Shown here in pieces: positions 17,955 to 26,571 of a DNA stretch of 64,000 nt. The notes below the pieces were generated by a model. That model searched no databases and was not told the origin of the DNA. It saw only the letters and a program-made list of their open reading frames with translations. The stretch is from Paraburkholderia flagellata (GTDB lineage Bacteria > Pseudomonadota > Gammaproteobacteria > Burkholderiales > Burkholderiaceae), in contig NZ_JAJEJT010000003.1 in assembly GCF_021390645.1 (NCBI RefSeq), positions 1,364,001-1,428,000 of the forward strand, read 5' to 3'. The stretch's first letter is position 1. Every line of letters begins with the position of its first letter. The position numbers were made by a program, and so were the translations under genes.

Positions 17955-18266
17955 ATGCCGCTTTCCCGTCGTCGCTTCATGATCCTTGCCGCCTCCGTGG
18001 CTTCCACGGCGGCGCTTTCCAACGAATCGCGCGCCGACGCGCCGGTGCTCTCCGAGAGCGACCCGACCGCCATGGCGCTCGGCTACAAAGCCGACGCGAG
18101 CAAAGTCGACAAGGCCAAGTTTGCGCAGTTCCAGGTGGGGCAGACCTGCGCGAATTGCCAGTTGTATACGGGCAAGCCGGGCGCGCCGAACGGCCCATGC
18201 GCGACCTATGGCGGCAAGATCGTCGACGCCAAAGGCTGGTGCAGCGCCTACGTGAAGAAGGCGTGA
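17955..18266 (+). CDS. High-potential iron-sulfur protein (HiPIP), Tat-exported
   Basis: HiPIPs are small periplasmic electron carriers with one [4Fe-4S] cluster. The 103-residue precursor has a Tat-type signal (SRRRFMILAASVASTAAL, Arg5-Arg7) and four cluster Cys at 65, 68, 82 and 96 in CANCQLY, GPCATYGG and GWCSAYV. ATG 17955 is chosen because CAGGAG stands 7 bases before it; in-frame codons further upstream only lengthen the signal. The segment of about 230 bases before it is AT-richer and may hold the promoter. Its redox partner is not evident from neighbours. Confidence 0.92.
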   Translation: MPLSRRRFMILAASVASTAALSNESRADAPVLSESDPTAMALGYKADASKVDKAKFAQFQVGQTCANCQLYTGKPGAPNGPCATYGGKIVDAKGWCSAYVKKA

Positions 18267-18324
18267 CAGATGCCCCGCGCGGGGCACGATGCAAGCAGTG
18301 GATCAATGAGATTCAGGAGGCGCC

Positions 18325-18522
18325 ATGAAGGCGGTGTGCCCGCTGCACGGGCCAACGACCATCGTCGGTACGAACGCGTATGGCTTTCCGGTTTATGCGT
18401 GTTGCCGCGACGACGTTCCCTTTGTCTTGCCGCCGGACGCCTGTACGCGCGAGCCGGTGCGATCCGGGGATGAACCGACGCGCCAACCCCGGAAACCAGC
18501 GACCGACAAGGAGCAACGCTGA
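18325..18522 (+). CDS. Small Cys-containing protein, unknown function
   Basis: The 65-residue product has Cys at 5, 26 and 27 (VCPLHG, YACCRDD) and at 39 (PDACTRE), a disordered basic tail and no signal peptide. AGGAGG stands 4 bases before the ATG, a strong site. It follows the HiPIP gene on the same strand by 58 bases. The Cys/His spacing hints at a metal-binding knuckle, but I recognise no family. Confidence 0.6.
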   Translation: MKAVCPLHGPTTIVGTNAYGFPVYACCRDDVPFVLPPDACTREPVRSGDEPTRQPRKPATDKEQR

Positions 18523-18535
18523 CAACCCAGTCGCC

Positions 18536-18571
18536 ACGCACACGAACGCGGTTGCCCGCGTTCGTGTGCGT
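18536..18571. terminator. Bidirectional hairpin between convergent genes
   Basis: A perfect 16-bp inverted repeat (arms 18536-18551 and 18556-18571) with the loop TTGC lies 13 bases after the small Cys protein gene and 6 bases after the end of the convergent polygalacturonase gene. It can end transcripts from both sides. T runs are absent. Confidence 0.6.
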
Positions 18572-18576
18572 TGGCA

Positions 18577-20769
18577 TCAGGTTGCCGGTGCGGTCAGCAA
18601 CGTGTTGTACGTGGTGCCCGCGATCACCACGTTGGTCAGCGTAATGCCGCTCACATTGCTCGCGAAGACCGGGCCCGGCGCGGCCGACGCAGATGTCGAA
18701 GGCGTCGTCGGCACAGCGCCCGTGCACACCGGGTTGCCGAGGTTGCAGTTCGAGATCGTGACGCCGCTGATCGGACTCACGGTCGGCACCGGCAGCGGAC
18801 CGTTGTAATCGACGGCCTCGGGGCCCTGCATGACGAGCGCCTGGAAGCACGAGTTCGACCCGGCCACGAAACCAGAAGGCATCGAATACGACACAGAGCC
18901 CGACACGTTGCTCGCGTTCACGTTCGTGATGTTGATGTTGCTGATCACGGACGGACTAAAGCGGACTGCGTCGCCGGACGGGCTGTAATCGCAGTCGAAC
19001 GTGATCAGGCCGCCCTGGCCCGTAGACGGGTTCGTCGCGAGACCAGTCGTTCCCGTACCCGTGATCTTGCTGATCGCCGCGCCAAGCGACCCGCCGCCAT
19101 ACTTCCCGGCGAGGTTCACACCGTTGGACAGCGTCACGCCGTTGATCCAGACGTTGTTGATGAACCCGCCGCGGTTCATGTTGCTCTTGAACCGCAGCGC
19201 GATGTTCAGCGGATTGGTCGCCCAGTTCGCGTTTTGCATCGTCAGGTTGCGAGCGTACACGTTGCGCACGCCCGCGCTCATTTCGCTGCCGATCGTCAGA
19301 CCGCCGTGCCCGCTTTGCATCGTGCAGTTCTGCACGACGATGTTCTGCATCGGACCGTACTCGGTGTCGAGGTACTTGCCGGACTTGATCGCGATGCAGT
19401 CGTCACCGGTGTTGAACTGAACGTTCTGCACCAGCACGTGGTTGCACGCGTCCGGATCGAAGCCGTCGTTGTTCGGCCCGACGCTGTCGGCAAACACGCC
19501 GTCGATCACCACGTTCGTGCAGTCGGTGGGATGGTGCTGCCAGAACGGCGTGTTCTGCGTGTGATAGTTCTGCAGATACACGTTCGTGCAGCCGATGAAC
19601 TCGATCATGCACGGACGCAGATAGTGGCCGTTGCCGAAAATGCGGTTCTCGAACGGCACGCGCAACTCGGAGAGCGCGGGCAGATAGTTCTGGTCCTGGT
19701 TCCAGCCCGTGCCCGTGAGCAGGCCCATCAGCGAAGTCGTCACGCCGTCCTGATTCGTGAAGGAGACGTTGGCCTGCGGGTTCTGGATTAGCGAGGCGGG
19801 GAGGCTCGTGAGCGCGACGTTGTTCGGATTCACATAAGCCTGCGAGGGCGTCGACGAGCCTGCGCAGCCGTACGTGTTGCTGCTTCCCTTGTAGGTCCAC
19901 CAGCAGGAGGTTGGCGCCTGGGTGCTCAATTGCATTGGCGTCATTGCCTGACCGTTCAGCACGCAGGTGTTGTCGTCGGCGGTGACGGCAATGTTGGTCT
20001 GGCGGAATGCGTAGATTGGCGAGCCGAAATTCAGGCAGTCGTTCGCCTGCCAGCGCGTGTGGTACAGATTGCCGTTCGCCGTCTTGTACGGGCCATTCTT
20101 CGCGTAGTCCGCCGGGTTCGGGCTGAAATAGATCGTGCAGCCCGATTCCAGATGGAGGTTCACATGGCTCAGCAGCACGATCGGACCGCCGCAATACCAG
20201 TTGCCGGCCGGCACCACCACGCGGCCGCCGCCTGCGCGGCTCGCGTCGACGATCGCGGCATTGAACGCGCTGCATGAGTCGTATTGCGTGCCCGTGTAGT
20301 CGCACGGGACCATCACGCCCGAGCCTGGACTTTGCAGGTCGCTGGTCGGATGCGCAGTCTGTTCCGTGCCGCCCGTCACCCATGGAATCTTGCCGCCCGG
20401 CCACGCGGTCGACGTGATCAGCGCGGAGGCGGGGAGCGTGCGCGCGCCGTAGCTCGTCACGTGAAACTCGGCTCGGGAGAAGAGCGAATGATCGACGTGG
20501 GCGAGCCTCCTGATGATGGCCGTGGCCTGACCGTCCGGGCCCCAGATCGGGTCGCCGGCGGCGTGGCCGGGCGGCTGCGGAAGGTGCCCGCCGAAAGTGG
20601 CGGGCGTGGGAAACATGGAGTCTGCTGCTGCCGCGCCGCGGCTGGCTGCGAGGAGGCCTGCGCCTGCGGACGCGCCGGCAAAGGCCATGAACGCGCGCCG
20701 TTTGGGCGAGGCGGGCGTGTCGGCGCGGCCTTCGCCGAGCTGGGGATCGTCTTGGTCATGTGTTGCCAT
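18577..20769 (-). CDS. Glycoside hydrolase family 28 protein (polygalacturonase-like), Tat-exported
   Basis: GH28 enzymes cleave galacturonans by inversion on a right-handed beta-helix. The 730-residue precursor opens with a Tat signal (SPKRRAFMAFAGASAGAGL). The catalytic set is present as GPNNDGFDPDA near residue 432 (NTD replaced by NND, a common variant), TGDDCIAIKSG near 455, SGHGGLTIGSE near 487 and LRFKSN near 525. ATG 20769 is supported by AGGAGA in front of it. The Gly/Ser/Asn-rich repeats fit beta-helix coils, and the protein is longer than most family members (about 450). It is probably secreted for plant pectin attack. No uronate catabolism genes are adjacent. Confidence 0.87.
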   Translation of the reverse strand: MATHDQDDPQLGEGRADTPASPKRRAFMAFAGASAGAGLLAASRGAAAADSMFPTPATFGGHLPQPPGHAAGDPIWGPDGQATAIIRRLAHVDHSLFSRAEFHVTSYGARTLPASALITSTAWPGGKIPWVTGGTEQTAHPTSDLQSPGSGVMVPCDYTGTQYDSCSAFNAAIVDASRAGGGRVVVPAGNWYCGGPIVLLSHVNLHLESGCTIYFSPNPADYAKNGPYKTANGNLYHTRWQANDCLNFGSPIYAFRQTNIAVTADDNTCVLNGQAMTPMQLSTQAPTSCWWTYKGSSNTYGCAGSSTPSQAYVNPNNVALTSLPASLIQNPQANVSFTNQDGVTTSLMGLLTGTGWNQDQNYLPALSELRVPFENRIFGNGHYLRPCMIEFIGCTNVYLQNYHTQNTPFWQHHPTDCTNVVIDGVFADSVGPNNDGFDPDACNHVLVQNVQFNTGDDCIAIKSGKYLDTEYGPMQNIVVQNCTMQSGHGGLTIGSEMSAGVRNVYARNLTMQNANWATNPLNIALRFKSNMNRGGFINNVWINGVTLSNGVNLAGKYGGGSLGAAISKITGTGTTGLATNPSTGQGGLITFDCDYSPSGDAVRFSPSVISNINITNVNASNVSGSVSYSMPSGFVAGSNSCFQALVMQGPEAVDYNGPLPVPTVSPISGVTISNCNLGNPVCTGAVPTTPSTSASAAPGPVFASNVSGITLTNVVIAGTTYNTLLTAPAT

Positions 20770-20929
20770 TTGATTCGTTCTCCTATGTTGTCTCGCTGAT
20801 TTGTTTCGCTGACGGGTGGCTGGACTTCGGCGGCCATTGGGCCGCGTGGCGACGCTAATGCGAACGGGAGAGGCACGGTTACAGCGAAGAGATCGAACAG
20901 GAGCGGCTGGCCGATCACCATGGATATTG

Positions 20930-20940
20930 TTGTCAGACGA
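20930..20940. promoter_or_regulatory. Motif TTGTCAGACGA upstream of the polygalacturonase gene
   Basis: TTGTCAGACGA lies 161 bases before the polygalacturonase start and recurs as TTGTCTGACGA at 21036-21046. The GTCWGAC core resembles operators of FadR-type GntR regulators of sugar-acid genes, which would suit a pectin-related gene. The link is inference. Confidence 0.4.
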
Positions 20941-21035
20941 CATCCAAATCGTCAATCAGATTTATCTAGGTGATGTACCTGGTGCTTCCAGTTGCCGCGC
21001 ATATCTACAGCTAGCTTACAGACGGTGTCGGAAAT

Positions 21036-21046
21036 TTGTCTGACGA
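21036..21046. promoter_or_regulatory. Second copy of the TTGTCWGACGA motif
   Basis: TTGTCTGACGA differs by one base from the copy at 20930-20940, 96 bases away. The core GTCTGAC is self-complementary apart from its centre. It may form a pair of regulator sites with the first copy. Confidence 0.35.
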
Positions 21047-21420
21047 GCGGGGTAAGGTTCTCTGATGTGACGGACGTGGGGAGGCTGCAGTGGCTTTGTT
21101 TGGCGTGAAGTCGCGTCGGGTGTTTGTAATGTCATCAAAGCCGACGTTGAAGTTCACGATGCAACAGACTGAACCGCGTTAGCTGATGACGAAGCGCATC
21201 TTCGTTTGTTGGATTCGCGTGTCTGTCGAATGAAGCTTGATAGCCATGCTGCGTCGATGGGGCTTGAGCGGCGGCATGGCTGGCGGGAGTGACCGATTGA
21301 TGTCGTTCGGATTCCTAATGCTGGAATGGTGGCTTCCGGGGTGCGATGGACATTCGAGCAGCCGCCCCGGCCCAATGCTGCCGATCTTCTTTCAGCGCCT
21401 CATGCGCAGTGCACTCGCGG

Positions 21421-21861
21421 CTACTTCTCCTGCAGCCGGGCATGGTGGTACTTGATCACATCCATGACCGCAGCTGTCATCACCGAGGTTGAGACTCCGA
21501 ACATGAGGATGCCGTTAGCAGCTTCGATTGGGCCGAGCATGCGCCATTGCTTGGACATGACAATGTCGCCGTAGCCCAGCGTGATGAAGTTGACCGCGGA
21601 GTGATACAGGGCAGTGGCGAAATCGGAAAACTCGCCTAATAACATGAACAGCGCAGCCCAGATTGCCATTTGGGCGAAATTGCAGAGCAAGGTCAGCAGC
21701 ATCACGGTGACCAATAGCAGGACATCCACCCACAGCAAATCCTGACCTTTAACGTTGCGCCGGAAGCCCGCGTACCGGCGCAGGCAGACGGCTACCACCA
21801 CGCCTTGCATCAGCAGGCACAGGACCATGGCCGGAGCGGCAGCCAGTACATTGTGTAGCAT
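21421..21861 (-). CDS. Two-helix potassium channel (Ion_trans_2 type)
   Basis: The 146-residue membrane protein has an N-terminal helix (about 6-27), a pore module of two helices (about 46-74 and 112-135) and a selectivity filter TLGYGD at residues 94-99. That filter is the K+ channel signature with Leu for the usual Val. ATG 21861 follows GGAG by 7-8 bases; the open frame extends further but without the family pattern. The C-terminus is short and carries no RCK or cyclic-nucleotide domain, so gating is unclear. It stands alone among unrelated genes. Confidence 0.82.
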   Translation of the reverse strand: MLHNVLAAAPAMVLCLLMQGVVVAVCLRRYAGFRRNVKGQDLLWVDVLLLVTVMLLTLLCNFAQMAIWAALFMLLGEFSDFATALYHSAVNFITLGYGDIVMSKQWRMLGPIEAANGILMFGVSTSVMTAAVMDVIKYHHARLQEK

Positions 21862-22075
21862 GATTGACTCCGTCTTCAGGGGGAGCGCACAGGCTAAAAA
21901 TGCGCCGCATTCGCGACGCGGGCATCGCACGTTCAAAACTTGCTACCCGGCCAATCATAGGACACATTGCGTCAGCCGCATCCAGCCATGTCCCGCTCAA
22001 AATATTGCCGAACGGTCGCTTACTGAGCGAAACAGTCGCACGCATGTCTGGGTGCGAGTCCAGGCGAACGACGGC

Positions 22076-23017
22076 TCACGGCCTGGTGGCCCGGCCAGCG
22101 GCAATCCGCGCGCCAACCCTGGAAAAGCAGTCGGCAACAATCTCGAATGCGTGCTGCGCGGCGGGCACGAGCGTGCGCTCGGCGTGATGCACGATGCCCA
22201 GCGTCAGGTCCATGACGAGTGGCGGATCGACGGCGAGCGCCGCCGCATCGCCAGATTCCAGTTTCGAGACGATCGCGAGTTCGGTCAGGGCGACGATTGC
22301 GTCGCTCTTTTGCAGAACGCTGTGAACCGTGCCGACGTCGTCGGTGGTAACGGAAAAATAATCGATGACGGGCGTACTCAGACCATAAAGGTCGCCCAGG
22401 CGCCGGGCCAGCGAGGGTTCGACGTAGCCAGCGGCAATAAGCGGGTACGCTCGCATATCGTCGAAAGTCACCTTCCGCTTGCCCGCGAGCGGATGCCCGC
22501 GCCGGGCAAACCAGCCGAAGGTGCAGGGGTACAGCGCAATGACGCGCAAATCGGCATGCTCGCGCGCGACGCGAATATCGCCGACAAAAAAATCCAGGCG
22601 TTCGGCGAGCAACGCGGCCACTAGCCGTTCGGATGTTTCGATCACGCTATGCAGTCTTACCCCGGGCGATTTGCTCATCAAACCGAGCATGATGGGCTCG
22701 AGGAGGATGGGCGCGAGCGACGAACCCATTCCGAACGCCAGCGATCCCGATTCGCCCGACTGCATCAGCGCCAGCAGGCGTGCGCCTTCCTTTTCATCGA
22801 GGATGATCCGCCGAGCGCGAGGCTCATAGGCTTGTGCGTAGGGCGTTGGCCGCAACCGGCGCTCGGTTCGGTCAAAGAGCGGCACGCCCAGCAATTCTTC
22901 CATCGAGCGGATGCTGCGGGAAAGTGCGGGCTGGCTTAAATGAACGGCTTCGGCCGCGGCCGCAAGCGAGCCGTGATCAAGCAAGGCGAGAAAGTGCCGG
23001 ATCTGGCGGGTATTCAT
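22076..23017 (-). CDS. LysR-family transcriptional regulator
   Basis: The 313-residue LysR protein begins MNTRQIRHFLALLDHGSLAAAAEAVHLSQPALSRSI with the helix-turn-helix at about 17-37. The effector domain starts near residue 92. It is divergent from the gamma-glutamyl hydrolase operon across 108 bases containing two palindromes, one directly abutting its start codon. It is the probable regulator of that operon and of itself. Confidence 0.9.
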   Translation of the reverse strand: MNTRQIRHFLALLDHGSLAAAAEAVHLSQPALSRSIRSMEELLGVPLFDRTERRLRPTPYAQAYEPRARRIILDEKEGARLLALMQSGESGSLAFGMGSSLAPILLEPIMLGLMSKSPGVRLHSVIETSERLVAALLAERLDFFVGDIRVAREHADLRVIALYPCTFGWFARRGHPLAGKRKVTFDDMRAYPLIAAGYVEPSLARRLGDLYGLSTPVIDYFSVTTDDVGTVHSVLQKSDAIVALTELAIVSKLESGDAAALAVDPPLVMDLTLGIVHHAERTLVPAAQHAFEIVADCFSRVGARIAAGRATRP

Positions 23018-23044
23018 TGAGTGGACTCACTTGCAGAAACTGCA
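23018..23044. promoter_or_regulatory. Two palindromes in the LysR/gamma-glutamyl hydrolase promoter region
   Basis: TGAGTGGACTCA (23018-23029) is a perfect palindrome touching the LysR start codon. TGCAG-AAA-CTGCA (23032-23044) satisfies the LysR T-N11-A rule. Together they are the likely binding region of the divergent LysR protein. Confidence 0.55.
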
Positions 23045-23125
23045 TTGTATCCCCCAGAAATACGCAATGTACACAAGTCGCATGGCTGCTTAGACTGCGC
23101 GGGCATTGACTCACTCTTCACGCCT

Positions 23126-23920
23126 ATGCCTCTCGATCCGACCCCAGTCCAGCGCCGCCCTGTTGTCGGCATCATCGCCGATAGCATCGAGCACTACGGG
23201 CATCGCGGGCATTCCGTCCTGCACGGCTACGTGCGTGCCGTCGCCACGATCGCGCGCGCATTGCCCGTGGTGTTGCCGGCCTGCTCCGAGGCACTGCACG
23301 GCGAGACACTGGCCGCGATGCTCGACGGCATCGTCCTGACCGGCAGCCCCTCCAATGTCGCTGCCGAGCGCTATGGTGCTTCGGCGTTGCCAGCAACGAC
23401 AAGGCAGGACCCCTGGCGCGATTCGGCCGTATTCGACGTGTTGCCGGGTCTGATCGCAGCCGGTATCCCGACGCTCGGCATTTGCCGTGGCTTGCAGGAA
23501 CTCAATGTGATGTATGGCGGCACGCTCGAAGCCGCGGTTCACGCACAGCCTGGCCGGCTCGATCATCGCGAAGGCGATCACGACCGGCCCATCGAACGCT
23601 GGTACGACGACAGCCACGCCGTTCGGATCATGCCAGGCGGTGTGCTCGACCAACTCGCCACGAACCCGGTGGAGCAGGTGAATTCGCTGCATCACCAGGG
23701 AATCGACCGCCTGGGCGACGGGTTGCGCCCGGAGGCCGTCGCAACCGACGGACTTGTCGAGGCGTTCTCGATTCGCTCCGCGCCGCAATTCACGCTGGCT
23801 GTTCAGTGGCACCCCGAGATGCGCATCGACGACAGCCCGCTGTCTCTCGCCATTTTTGAAGCCTTTGGCGCCGCTTGCCGTTCGCGCCTGGACAAGCGCG
23901 CACCCATTGCGCGCGTTTGA
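23126..23920 (+). CDS. Gamma-glutamyl hydrolase, class I glutamine-amidotransferase-like (PuuD family)
   Basis: PuuD-type enzymes hydrolyse gamma-glutamyl amide bonds, for example gamma-glutamyl-GABA. The 264-residue protein has the nucleophile Cys at about 120 (LGICRGLQELNVMYGG) and the His-Glu pair in QWHPEMR near 228. ATG 23126 begins the conserved RPVVGIIADS region closely; the ribosome-binding site is weak. No gamma-glutamylpolyamine synthetase or other puu gene is adjacent, so the substrate is probably imported rather than made in the cell. It heads a four-gene cluster with an M14-like protein, an MHS transporter and a porin. Confidence 0.83.
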   Translation: MPLDPTPVQRRPVVGIIADSIEHYGHRGHSVLHGYVRAVATIARALPVVLPACSEALHGETLAAMLDGIVLTGSPSNVAAERYGASALPATTRQDPWRDSAVFDVLPGLIAAGIPTLGICRGLQELNVMYGGTLEAAVHAQPGRLDHREGDHDRPIERWYDDSHAVRIMPGGVLDQLATNPVEQVNSLHHQGIDRLGDGLRPEAVATDGLVEAFSIRSAPQFTLAVQWHPEMRIDDSPLSLAIFEAFGAACRSRLDKRAPIARV

Positions 23921-23958
23921 CGCGCTCCAGCGAGATACAGAAAGCCACTCATCGAATC

Positions 23959-25062
23959 ATGTCGAACACTCAATTCCGCGCACTGTTCAGCCGCAACTAT
24001 GCTGAAGCGCGCGACAAATTCCTCAATGCCGCCACCGCGCGCGGCCTCGCCGTCGACTCGCATGTCCTGCCGCTCGAAGGCAAAGACGGAGAGACGCTCG
24101 CAACCGATGTCGTGCTGGACGGACCGCGTGATGCTGCGAATCTCGTGATTCTCATCAGCGGCGTGCACGGCGTGGAGGGCTATTGCGGTTCCGCGATCCA
24201 GACCGGCGTGCTGGGTCTCGGGCCTGTCACCGGCCCCGACACTGCCGTGCTGCATATCCACGCCGTCAACCCTTACGGCTTTTCGCATTCTCGTCGCGCG
24301 ACGCAGGAGAACGTCGATCTCAACCGTAACTTCGTCGATTTCAGCGCCTCGCAGCCAGTGAACGAGCGTTACGCGCAAATCCACGACCTGCTGTTGCCCG
24401 CCACGTGGCCACCCGCGGACGACGACGAAGCGACGCTCGACCTGTTGCGCAGGCAATGGGGTGCGCGCGGCTTTCAGCGCGCAGTCGGACTGGGCCAGTA
24501 CGCCTTCGCGGACGGGCTCCACTACGGAGGCGCCGAACCGGCTTGGAGCAATCGCACATTCCGCCGGATTCTTCGCGACTACGCCCAGCGTTGCCTTCGC
24601 ATCGGCTCGATCGACATTCATACGGGCCTCGGTCCCTATGGCCACGGCGAGCGGATTTTCGCCTGTCTCGATGAGGGCGGCGCTTTGGCGCGCGCCCGCC
24701 GCTGGTGGGGCGAGCACGTGACCTCGGTGACTCAGGGCACGTCGACGAGCATTCCGATGACCGGCCCAATTCAGTACGGACAGTTCGAAGAGTGCCCGCA
24801 GGCCGAGCACACGAATATCTGCCTGGAGTTCGGTACGCATGCGCCATCGCTCGTGCTGCCCGCAATGCGCGCCGAGCACTGGCTGCACCGCTGCGGCGGC
24901 GCCGACGTGGCGCAGGCCGCGTCGATTCGCCAGGCGCTCAAGGACGCGTTCTATCCACAGGCCGACGACTGGCAAGCCGCGATCTGGCAACAGGGACGCG
25001 ACGTATTTCTGCAGACCGTGCGCGGTTTGCAGGAAGCAGCGAACACGACCGAGGCCGGTTGA
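23959..25062 (+). CDS. DUF2817/M14-like zinc carboxypeptidase-type protein
   Basis: The 367-residue protein looks like a cytosolic member of the M14-related DUF2817 group. It has a candidate zinc motif His70-x2-Glu73 (ISGVHGVEG), a third His near 220 (SIDIHTGLGPYG), the ENVDLNRNF segment typical of M14 folds and a possible catalytic Glu near 289 (CLEFGTHAP). Such enzymes remove C-terminal residues or acyl groups from small substrates. The gene follows the gamma-glutamyl hydrolase by 38 bases and precedes the transporter by 39, so it very likely acts in the same pathway. There is no signal peptide. Confidence 0.75.
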   Translation: MSNTQFRALFSRNYAEARDKFLNAATARGLAVDSHVLPLEGKDGETLATDVVLDGPRDAANLVILISGVHGVEGYCGSAIQTGVLGLGPVTGPDTAVLHIHAVNPYGFSHSRRATQENVDLNRNFVDFSASQPVNERYAQIHDLLLPATWPPADDDEATLDLLRRQWGARGFQRAVGLGQYAFADGLHYGGAEPAWSNRTFRRILRDYAQRCLRIGSIDIHTGLGPYGHGERIFACLDEGGALARARRWWGEHVTSVTQGTSTSIPMTGPIQYGQFEECPQAEHTNICLEFGTHAPSLVLPAMRAEHWLHRCGGADVAQAASIRQALKDAFYPQADDWQAAIWQQGRDVFLQTVRGLQEAANTTEAG

Positions 25063-25101
25063 AGCGCACGCGAACGATCAGCCCAAGATAACGGAGACAT
25101 C

Positions 25102-26439
25102 ATGCGTTCTACCCTTGTCGACGCGCCCGGCAACTGCCCAGGCGCCCCACACACAGAGACGGCCGGAGCCGTTAGCGGCGTGCGACCGGTCATCAGCCGC
25201 AAGGCCGTTGCGGCGGCTGTTACCGGCAACGCGCTCGAATTCTACGATTTCGTGATTTACGCGTACTTTGCCGTCTATATCGGGCGCGCGTTCTTTCCGG
25301 TCGGCGGTCAGTACGGGAGCCTGCTGCTTGCAGCCGCGACGTTCGGCGTGGGCTTTTTCACGCGCCCGCTAGGTGCGGTGTTGATCGGCGCTTTTGCCGA
25401 TCGCGCGGGCCGCAAGCCCGCACTCATTCTCACGGTCGCGCTGATCACGGTCGGCACCCTGGGCATGGCCGCCACGCCGTCGTACGCCAGCATCGGCATG
25501 GCGGCGCCGCTCATCGTGGTGCTATGCCGGCTCGTGCAAGGCTTTGCGCTAGGCGGCGAAGTCGGTCCGGCGACGGCGCTTCTCATCGAAGCCGCACCGC
25601 CCGGGCGGCGTGCGCTCTACGCAAGCTGGCAGCTCGCAAGCCAGGGCATCGCGGTTGCCGTGGGGGGCATGTTCGGCGTTCTGGTATCGATGACGTTGCG
25701 CGCGGACCAGCTGGCGGCATGGGGCTGGCGTATTCCGTTCATCGTGAGCCTGCTGCTCGTTCCTGTGGCTGTCTATATTCGCCGGAGCCTGCCCGAAACG
25801 CTCGAGGACAACGACGGCCGTACGGCATCCGAAGTATTGGGCGGCGTCGTTCGCACGCATCGCCGCTACCTGGTGCTGGGCGTGTTGATGACGTTGTCGG
25901 GCGCGGTCTCCTCGCAGATCGGCAACTATATGACGACCTACGCGATCCAGACGCTGAAGCTGCCGCCAACTATCGCGCAGACCAGCGCACTGGTCGGCGG
26001 CCTGTTGACGTTTGCGGGCGGGCTGCTCGGCGGATGGCTGTGCGACATGCGCGGCCGCAAGATCGTGCTGATTGCACCGCGCGTGCTCCTGATGCTGTTG
26101 AGCGTGCCAATGTTCCTGTGGCTGCAGGCCGCGCCGGGCGCAATGAGCTTCCTGGTGGTGACGGTGATTCTCGCCTTGCTGACGGCCATGAGCGCGACGG
26201 CGGCGATGGTGGTCATGCCCGAGCTGTTGCCCGCGACTTTCCGTAGCACGGGGGTGTCGCTCGTCTACGCAATCGGCACGACGCTGTTCGGCGGCACCAC
26301 GCAGTTTGCCGTCACGGCCTTGATCGCCTGGACCGGCAGCCCGATGTCGCCCGCCTGGTACATGGTGGCGACCAGCGTGCTGAGCCTTGCCGCCATGGCA
26401 ATGCTTCCCGAAACACGCAACGTGGACGTGTCCAGATAG
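25102..26439 (+). CDS. MHS-family MFS transporter
   Basis: This 445-residue symporter shows GNALEFYDFVIYAYFAVYIGRAFFP, RPLGAVLIGAFADRAGRKP and RLVQGFALGGEVGPA. A GGAG sequence precedes ATG 25102. It is the third gene of the gamma-glutamyl cluster and probably carries the peptide-like or amide substrate across the inner membrane, with the porin gene serving the outer membrane. Confidence 0.86.
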   Translation: MRSTLVDAPGNCPGAPHTETAGAVSGVRPVISRKAVAAAVTGNALEFYDFVIYAYFAVYIGRAFFPVGGQYGSLLLAAATFGVGFFTRPLGAVLIGAFADRAGRKPALILTVALITVGTLGMAATPSYASIGMAAPLIVVLCRLVQGFALGGEVGPATALLIEAAPPGRRALYASWQLASQGIAVAVGGMFGVLVSMTLRADQLAAWGWRIPFIVSLLLVPVAVYIRRSLPETLEDNDGRTASEVLGGVVRTHRRYLVLGVLMTLSGAVSSQIGNYMTTYAIQTLKLPPTIAQTSALVGGLLTFAGGLLGGWLCDMRGRKIVLIAPRVLLMLLSVPMFLWLQAAPGAMSFLVVTVILALLTAMSATAAMVVMPELLPATFRSTGVSLVYAIGTTLFGGTTQFAVTALIAWTGSPMSPAWYMVATSVLSLAAMAMLPETRNVDVSR

Positions 26440-26446
26440 CCCACCG

Positions 26447-26477
26447 GGCCGTGCGCGGCAGTGCTCCGCGCACGGCC
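26447..26477 (+). terminator. Hairpin between the MHS transporter and the porin genes
   Basis: A perfect 12-bp GC-rich inverted repeat (arms 26447-26458 and 26466-26477, 7-base loop) begins 8 bases after the transporter stop. With no T run it may be an attenuating or mRNA-processing structure, allowing separate porin dosage. Confidence 0.45.
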
Positions 26478-26571
26478 AGCTACACGCTGCACCTTTCCGT
26501 CATGCCTGGCGTGAGCCTGGCAGGGGCGCTCGCGCGCCTGCATTTTCACCATAAAGACAAAAGAGCGAGAC

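Larger units (their letters stand above)
20770..21420. other. Noncoding stretch upstream of the polygalacturonase gene
   Basis: No credible gene is visible in this 650-base, less GC-rich segment. It holds two related 11-base motifs (20930-20940 and 21036-21046) described separately and presumably the polygalacturonase promoter. Confidence 0.6.

Noticed and set aside
21154..21375. A 73-codon minus-strand frame upstream of the K+ channel gene
   Set aside because: There is no ribosome-binding site or protein-like pattern, only Arg/Ser-rich sequence in a noncoding region.
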